From positions 2,480,001 to 2,544,000 of the forward strand of contig NZ_JADBGF010000001.1 of the NCBI RefSeq assembly GCF_014873495.1: a stretch of 64,000 nt of DNA, given 5' to 3'. This DNA comes from Streptomyces stelliscabiei (GTDB lineage: Bacteria > Actinomycetota > Actinomycetes > Streptomycetales > Streptomycetaceae). The notes under the pieces were generated by a model that worked only from the letters and a program-made list of their open reading frames with translations, was not told where the DNA came from and made no database searches. The position numbers were made by a program, and so were the translations under genes. Positions 59,907-64,000 of the stretch are shown piece after piece. Numbering within the stretch: position 1 is the first letter of the stretch; each line of letters opens with the position of its first letter.

Positions 59907-60515
59907 TCAGCTGCCGTTTCTCAGGTCCTTGGGCCAGTTCGGGCGGAACTCGATCTCGTCGTAGGTGACCACGCAGCCCTCACCCATCGGGGACTGGGTC
60001 ATGAAGCCGACGAGGGCGGCACCGCTCTCGTAGGGGTCGGAGAGGGTGAAGAGGCGGACGAAGATCCAGCGCTTGCCGTCGCGCGAGGCGTGGAAGGCGA
60101 AGGCGCGGCCGGTGCGGCTGACCCGCAGCCATACCGAACTGCCGTCCACGGTGAAGGAGTTGGCGTCGTCCGAGTGGCCCCGGGTGACCACCGTGCACAC
60201 GGTCGGCACGTCAGGCGAGTACTCCAGGCAGAGCTTCGCCCAGGCCCGCTCCCCCACGTGCACGTACAGCACGCCCGCGTCGAATCCGGCGCCGAAGCCG
60301 ACCGTGACCCTCGCGATCAGCTGGAAGTCCCCTTCCGGCGCCCCCAGCAGCCGGGGCGCGTCCGAAGCGGGGTCCAGCGCCTCGCCGGTGGGTGGCACGA
60401 ACCGGTCCTGCCGGGCACCGGCCCACCCGGTGAGCACCCCGTCCTCGTAGGACCAGTGCCCATCGGGACCGTATGTACGGAGCGAGAACGGGAGTTCGGG
60501 GATGTCGACGTCCAT
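59907..60515 (-). CDS. DUF1349 family protein
   Basis: A 202-residue beta-rich protein of the concanavalin-like DUF1349 family: AGVLYVHVGERAWAKLCLEY, SVWLRVSRTGRAFAFHASRD and GALVGFMTQSP match it. Function is unknown, possibly carbohydrate-related. ATG 60515 has GAGAAT at -12 to -7 and no Shine-Dalgarno, so it may be leaderless. A worn copy of the intergenic repeat lies 39 bases upstream. Confidence 0.82.
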   Translation of the reverse strand: MDVDIPELPFSLRTYGPDGHWSYEDGVLTGWAGARQDRFVPPTGEALDPASDAPRLLGAPEGDFQLIARVTVGFGAGFDAGVLYVHVGERAWAKLCLEYSPDVPTVCTVVTRGHSDDANSFTVDGSSVWLRVSRTGRAFAFHASRDGKRWIFVRLFTLSDPYESGAALVGFMTQSPMGEGCVVTYDEIEFRPNWPKDLRNGS

Positions 60516-60553
60516 GGGGGGATTCTCGCAGCTCCCGGCCCACGGCAGTGGGC

Positions 60554-60580
60554 CTTTCGGGGGCGCGGGAAGCTGCGTGA
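60554..60580 (+). repeat. Worn copy of the GC-rich intergenic repeat
   Basis: This 27-base segment, CTTTCGGGGGCGCGGGAAGC and the next seven bases, matches 15299-15325 at 24 of 27 positions. A CCCAC/GTGGG hairpin precedes it. Confidence 0.75.
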
Positions 60581-60628
60581 ACCACCGTGTCCGGCGCTCG
60601 GCCCGAAGCGGGCCGAGCGCCCGCACCG

Positions 60629-62158
60629 CTAGCGCTCCAGGCGGCCGTCGAAGCGCCGCGGCAAGCCCAGCGGGTTGTCGTCCCGCAGCTCCGGCGGGAG
60701 CAGCGCCTCGGGCGCCCCCTGGTAGGCGACCGGTCGCAGCCAGCGCTCGATCGCGGTTCCGCCCACCGACGTGGACGTGGAGGTCGTCGCCGGGTAGGGC
60801 CCGCCGTGGTGCTGGGCGGCGGCCACGGCCACGCCCGTCGGCCAGCCGTTCACGAGCACGCGGCCCGCCAGCGGCGTCAGCTCGGCCAGCAGCTCCGGTC
60901 CGCGCCCGCCCTCGGCGGCCTCCTCACCGGACACGTGCACGGTCGCGGTGAGGTTGCCCGGCAGCCGGGACAGCACGGACTTGGCCTCGTCCTCGTCCGT
61001 GTAGCGCGCCACGACCGTGAGCGGCCCGAAGCACTCCTCCAGGAGCAGGTCGTGCTCGCCCTCGGTCGCCAGCTTCTCCGCGGGGACGGTCAGGAATCCG
61101 GGGCTGACGGTGTGGTCGCCGCCCGCGCCGGCGGTCACCGGCGACTCCACCTCGGGCAGTTCGGCACGCTCGGCGACACCGGCGAGGAAGTTGTCGCGCA
61201 TCCGGTGGTCCAGCAGGACCCCGGAGCCGACGTCGCTGACCGCGTCGGTGAGGGACTTGAGCAGGCGGTCACCGGCGTCACCGGCGGGCGCCAGCACCAG
61301 GCCGGGCTTCACGCAGAACTGCCCGACGCCGAGGGTCATCGACCCGGCGAGTCCGGCGCCGATCGCCTCGGCGCGCTCGGCGGCGGCGGCCTCGGTGATG
61401 AGCACGGGGTTCAGGGAGCCCAGCTCGCCGTGGAACGGGATCGGCACGGGCCGGGCGGCGGCCGCGTCGAACAGGGCCCGGCCGCCGCGTACCGAACCGG
61501 TGAAGCCGGCGGCGGTGACGAGCGGGTGCTTGACCAGCTCGACGCCCGCCTCGAAGCCGTGCACGAGGCCGAGGACGCCCTCGGGGATGCCGTGCTCGGC
61601 GGCGGCCCGGCGCAGCACGATCGCGACCAGCTCGGACAGCGCCGGGTGGTCGGGGTGCGCCTTGACGACCACCGGGCAGCCGGCGGCCAGCGCGCTCGCG
61701 GTGTCGCCGCCGGGGACGGAGAAGGCGAAGGGGAAGTTGGACGCCGAGTAGACGGCGACGACACCGAGGGGGACCTTGTAGCGGCGCAGGTCCGGGATGG
61801 GCGGGGTGGCGGTGTCGTCGGGGTGGTTGATCACCACGTCGAGGAAGGCACCCTCGTCCACGATGTCGGCGAAGGCCCGCAGCTGGTAGCAGGTGCGGGC
61901 GAGTTCGCCGGTGAGCCGGACCGGGCCGAGCGCCGTCTCGGCGTCGGCGACCTCGACGAGTTGGTCCTTGGCCGCCTGGAGCTGGTCGGCGGCGGAGCGC
62001 AGGAAGGCCGCACGGACCGTGCGGTCGGCCAGGGAGGCGCGGGCGGCGTGCGCCGCGCGGACGGCGGCGTCCACCTCCTGGGCTGTGGCCTCCACCGCAA
62101 CCTGCTCGCGCTGCTTCCCGGTTCGGGGGTCGACACTCCAGACTGGTGCTGCTGCCAC
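60629..62158 (-). CDS. Aldehyde dehydrogenase (2,5-dioxovalerate/ketoglutarate semialdehyde type)
   Basis: A 509-residue NADP-dependent aldehyde dehydrogenase. YSASNFPFAFSVPGGDTASA is the cofactor region, FHGELGSLNP carries the general-base Glu, and GVGQFCVKPGLVL the nucleophilic Cys. The sequence best fits the AldH/KGSADH group acting in pentose or uronate catabolism. The start is set at GTG 62158 because GGAGGA lies seven bases upstream; ATG 62212 would extend it across a direct-repeat operator. Divergent from its likely IclR regulator. Confidence 0.9.
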   Translation of the reverse strand: MAAAPVWSVDPRTGKQREQVAVEATAQEVDAAVRAAHAARASLADRTVRAAFLRSAADQLQAAKDQLVEVADAETALGPVRLTGELARTCYQLRAFADIVDEGAFLDVVINHPDDTATPPIPDLRRYKVPLGVVAVYSASNFPFAFSVPGGDTASALAAGCPVVVKAHPDHPALSELVAIVLRRAAAEHGIPEGVLGLVHGFEAGVELVKHPLVTAAGFTGSVRGGRALFDAAAARPVPIPFHGELGSLNPVLITEAAAAERAEAIGAGLAGSMTLGVGQFCVKPGLVLAPAGDAGDRLLKSLTDAVSDVGSGVLLDHRMRDNFLAGVAERAELPEVESPVTAGAGGDHTVSPGFLTVPAEKLATEGEHDLLLEECFGPLTVVARYTDEDEAKSVLSRLPGNLTATVHVSGEEAAEGGRGPELLAELTPLAGRVLVNGWPTGVAVAAAQHHGGPYPATTSTSTSVGGTAIERWLRPVAYQGAPEALLPPELRDDNPLGLPRRFDGRLER

Positions 62159-62173
62159 CGCGGGTTCCTCCAC

Positions 62174-62211
62174 GTATATCTGGGTCAATTCCCAGGGGTA
62201 TTTCTGGGTCA
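62174..62211. promoter_or_regulatory. Direct-repeat operator between aldehyde dehydrogenase and IclR genes
   Basis: GTATATCTGGGTCA (62174-62187) and GTATTTCTGGGTCA (62198-62211) differ at one base and are 24 bases apart, in the divergent spacer. Likely IclR target and promoter overlap. Confidence 0.65.
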
Positions 62212-62303
62212 TTCACCAGGGTCGTTCGATATGCTGAACGCTGTCTCTGATGATGAATACTCAGTCGGAGACTATTTCCCGTCCAACGAAGGGGTCAAGG
62301 GCG

Positions 62304-63077
62304 ATGTCGGCAGTCGAGACGGGCGGCGGAGCGCAGGTCAAGTCGGCGGTGAGGACCGTTGAGCTGCTCGAATACTTCGCCGGGCGCCCCGGAATGCACT
62401 CCCTGGCGGCCGTCCAGGAAGCCGTCGGTTACCCCAAATCCAGTCTCTACATGTTGCTCCGGACCCTGGTGGAGCTGGGCTGGGTCGAGACGGACGCGAC
62501 GGGCACCCGGTACGGCATCGGGGTGCGGGCACTGCTCGTGGGCACGTCCTACATCGACGGCGACGAGGTGGTGGCCCTGGCCCGGCCGACGCTGGACCGG
62601 CTGTCGGACGACACCACCGAGACGATCCACCTGGCCCGCCTCGACGGCACGAACGTCGTCTACCTGGCCACCCGGCAGTCGCAGCACTATCTGCGCCCCT
62701 TCACCCGGGTCGGCCGCCGGCTGCCCGCCCACTCCACCTCGCTCGGCAAGGCGCTGCTGGCCACGCACACCGACGAGCAGGTCCGCAAGATGCTCCCGGA
62801 GACCCTGCCCGCGCTGACCGAGCACACGATCACCGACCGGGAGCGGCTCATCGAGGAGCTGCGGCAGATCCGCGACCAGGGCTTCTCCGTGGACCGCGAG
62901 GAGAACACGCTCGGGCTGCGCTGCTTCGGCGTGGCGATCCCGTACCGCACGCCCGCCCGTGACGCCATCAGCTGCTCGGTCCCCGTGGCCCGGCTGACGC
63001 CCGCCCACGAGCAGCTGGTCAAGGACGCCCTCTTCGACGCACGGGACCGGCTGACGCTGGCGACGCGGCGGCTCTGA
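62304..63077 (+). CDS. IclR-family transcriptional regulator
   Basis: A 257-residue regulator. Winged HTH: VKSAVRTVELLEYFAGRPG and SLAAVQEAVGYPKSSLYMLL. The effector domain has YLRPFTRVGRRLPAHSTSLG and GLRCFGVAIPYR. ATG 62304 is used; an upstream ATG at 62250 is in frame but lengthens a non-conserved start. It faces the aldehyde dehydrogenase gene and probably controls it in response to a pathway intermediate. Confidence 0.92.
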   Translation: MSAVETGGGAQVKSAVRTVELLEYFAGRPGMHSLAAVQEAVGYPKSSLYMLLRTLVELGWVETDATGTRYGIGVRALLVGTSYIDGDEVVALARPTLDRLSDDTTETIHLARLDGTNVVYLATRQSQHYLRPFTRVGRRLPAHSTSLGKALLATHTDEQVRKMLPETLPALTEHTITDRERLIEELRQIRDQGFSVDREENTLGLRCFGVAIPYRTPARDAISCSVPVARLTPAHEQLVKDALFDARDRLTLATRRL

Positions 63078-63079
63078 GC

Positions 63080-63103
63080 CGGCCGGGGCGCGCACCCCGG
63101 CCG
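63080..63103 (+). terminator. Hairpin after the IclR gene, 9-bp stem
   Basis: CGGCCGGGG (63080-63088) pairs with 63095-63103 around CGCGCA just after the stop codon; no U-run. Confidence 0.65.
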
Positions 63104-63197
63104 ACGCCCCGGGGTCAACCCCGCTTTCATGAGGAGCCCATGAGAAAACCGGCCGAGGGGAACGACCGATCGCGTTCCGCTCGTCCTTACGGGTGCC

Positions 63198-64000
63198 ATG
63201 AACAAGACGATCAGGCGCTCCGCCGTCTTCATCCTGCTGCTCGTGCTCGCTCTGCTGGGGCGGGCGACGTGGGTGCAGTTCTACGAGGGCACGGCGCTCG
63301 CGGACGACCAGGACAACCGGCGCAACGCGATCAAGACGTACGCGGACCCGCTGGGGAACATCGTCGTGGCCGGCGACTCGATCACCGGCTCGGGCCGGAC
63401 GAGGGACAGCGACCTCGCGTACAAGCGCACGTACAAGGACGGCGAGCTGTACGCGGCGGTCACGGGCTACGCCTCGCAGGCCTACGCGCCGACGCAGCTG
63501 GAGGGCGTCTACAAGGACCTGCTCGACGGCACCGACCTGCGGCTGAAGACCGTGATGGACACGGTCACCGGCGAGCGGGCCGAGCCGGGCAACGTGATCA
63601 CCACGATCGAACCGGCCGTGCAGAAGGCCGCGTTCGACGCCCTCGGCGACAAGAAGGGCGCGGCCGTGGCGATCGACCCGGCCACCGGGCGCATCCTCGC
63701 GGTGGTGTCGACGCCGTCGTACGACCCGTCCTCGCTCACGGACGCGGGCACCGCCGGTACGGCCTGGAAGAAGTTGAACGCCGACCCGGACAAGCCGCTG
63801 ACCAACCGGGCGCTGCGCCAGCCGCTGCCACCGGGGTCGACGTTCAAGCTGGTCGTGGCGGCGGCCGCGCTGGAGGACGGGCTGTACGCGTCGGTGGACA
63901 CCAGGACCGACAGCCCGGACCCGTACACCCTGCCGGGCACGCGCACGGAGCTGTCGAACGAGAACCCGAGCGCGCCGTGCACGAACGCCACGATCCGTAC
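63198..64000 (+). CDS. Penicillin-binding transpeptidase, N-terminal part (runs off window)
   Basis: 267 residues are present; the gene continues past base 64000. Residues 1-24 are a membrane anchor (RRSAVFILLLVLALLGRA), followed by an MtgA-independent N-terminal module (ALADDQDNRRNAI) and the transpeptidase domain, with the SxxK motif at Ser214-Lys217 (PPGSTFKLVV). AVAIDPATGRILAVVSTPSY is typical of class B enzymes (PBPA-like). It forms peptidoglycan cross-links; SxN and KTG motifs lie outside. Confidence 0.93.
   Translation, partial: MNKTIRRSAVFILLLVLALLGRATWVQFYEGTALADDQDNRRNAIKTYADPLGNIVVAGDSITGSGRTRDSDLAYKRTYKDGELYAAVTGYASQAYAPTQLEGVYKDLLDGTDLRLKTVMDTVTGERAEPGNVITTIEPAVQKAAFDALGDKKGAAVAIDPATGRILAVVSTPSYDPSSLTDAGTAGTAWKKLNADPDKPLTNRALRQPLPPGSTFKLVVAAAALEDGLYASVDTRTDSPDPYTLPGTRTELSNENPSAPCTNATIR

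Noticed and set aside
62212..62250. ATG 62212 as the aldehyde dehydrogenase start
   Set aside because: It lacks a ribosome site and would put a direct-repeat operator inside the gene; GTG 62158 has GGAGGA at a good distance.

Overview
The window is chromosomal DNA of a high-GC actinobacterium, almost certainly a Streptomyces. Third codon positions are nearly always G or C, start codons are often GTG, consecutive genes commonly share ATGA or GTGA overlaps, and I found only one in-frame TTA codon. The gene content also fits: tyrS, moaA, an Asp23/AmaP envelope cassette, an echA-like gene/mini-HTH/ABC-F trio, pit, a cobalamin cluster behind an AdoCbl riboswitch, and ectABCD. I saw no rRNA, tRNA, CRISPR array, insertion sequence, integrase or replication origin.

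Layout. 1-6281: end of a TldD/PmbA peptidase, tyrS, small stress/membrane proteins, moaA, and a DUF485-ActP acetate-type symporter operon. 6583-14958: secreted subtilisin-like protease, CoA transferase, CopD-like membrane protein, a YhhN/sterol-desaturase pair, DEDDh-BRCT exonuclease, a Cys-rich zinc protein and SURF1. 14959-15406: repeat-rich gap. 15407-20737: CstA with its YbdD partner, then a DUF3311 gene divergent from a solute:sodium symporter that is translationally fused to a sigma factor and a one-helix membrane protein. 20795-23357: GH15 enzyme and an SDR lacking its catalytic Tyr/Lys. 23407-26625: five-gene Asp23/AmaP cassette with a divergent P10-type protein that looks like a diverged Asp23 relative. 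26684-29912: enoyl-CoA hydratase, mini-HTH regulator and ABC-F ATPase, the last preceded by a predicted seven-codon leaderless leader peptide. 30045-36304: VOC protein, hypothetical, hydrolase, aldolase, PHO-box-controlled phosphate transporter. 36305-47090: cobalamin riboswitch and the genes cobD, cobQ, ChlI/D-type chelatase, cobO, cobB, CbiG-C/CobE, CbiX and cobC, with a ZIP transporter on the opposite strand. 47461-52397: amidohydrolase, a polar amino acid ABC operon, a class V aminotransferase. 52398-56036: AT-rich promoter region and ectABCD. 56131-64000: ECF sigma/zinc-finger anti-sigma pair, aminotransferase, DsbA/FrnE protein, DUF1349 protein, an aldehyde dehydrogenase divergent from an IclR regulator, and the start of a penicillin-binding protein.

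How genes work together. The cobalamin genes cover late corrin-ring steps (metal insertion, a,c-amidation, adenosylation, cobyric acid formation, side-chain attachment). Two unannotated mini-genes lie in this operon: a 22-codon Cys-rich ORF between the riboswitch and cobD, and a 28-codon ORF joined to its neighbours by ATGA and GTGA overlaps. The methyltransferases and CobN are not here. ectABCD converts aspartate semialdehyde to ectoine and hydroxyectoine. The Asp23/AmaP genes probably build one membrane-anchored complex.

The features I rate highest are the two cobalamin sORFs, the lone TTA codon in cbiX, the leaderless leader peptide before the ABC-F gene, the Asp23 cassette with its P10-like relative, and the direct-repeat operator between the aldehyde dehydrogenase and IclR genes. 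A recurring signal is a TANNNT hexamer exactly at -12 to -7 of a start codon with no Shine-Dalgarno sequence, which marks several likely leaderless genes. All family assignments rest on motif recognition by eye; no database search was run.
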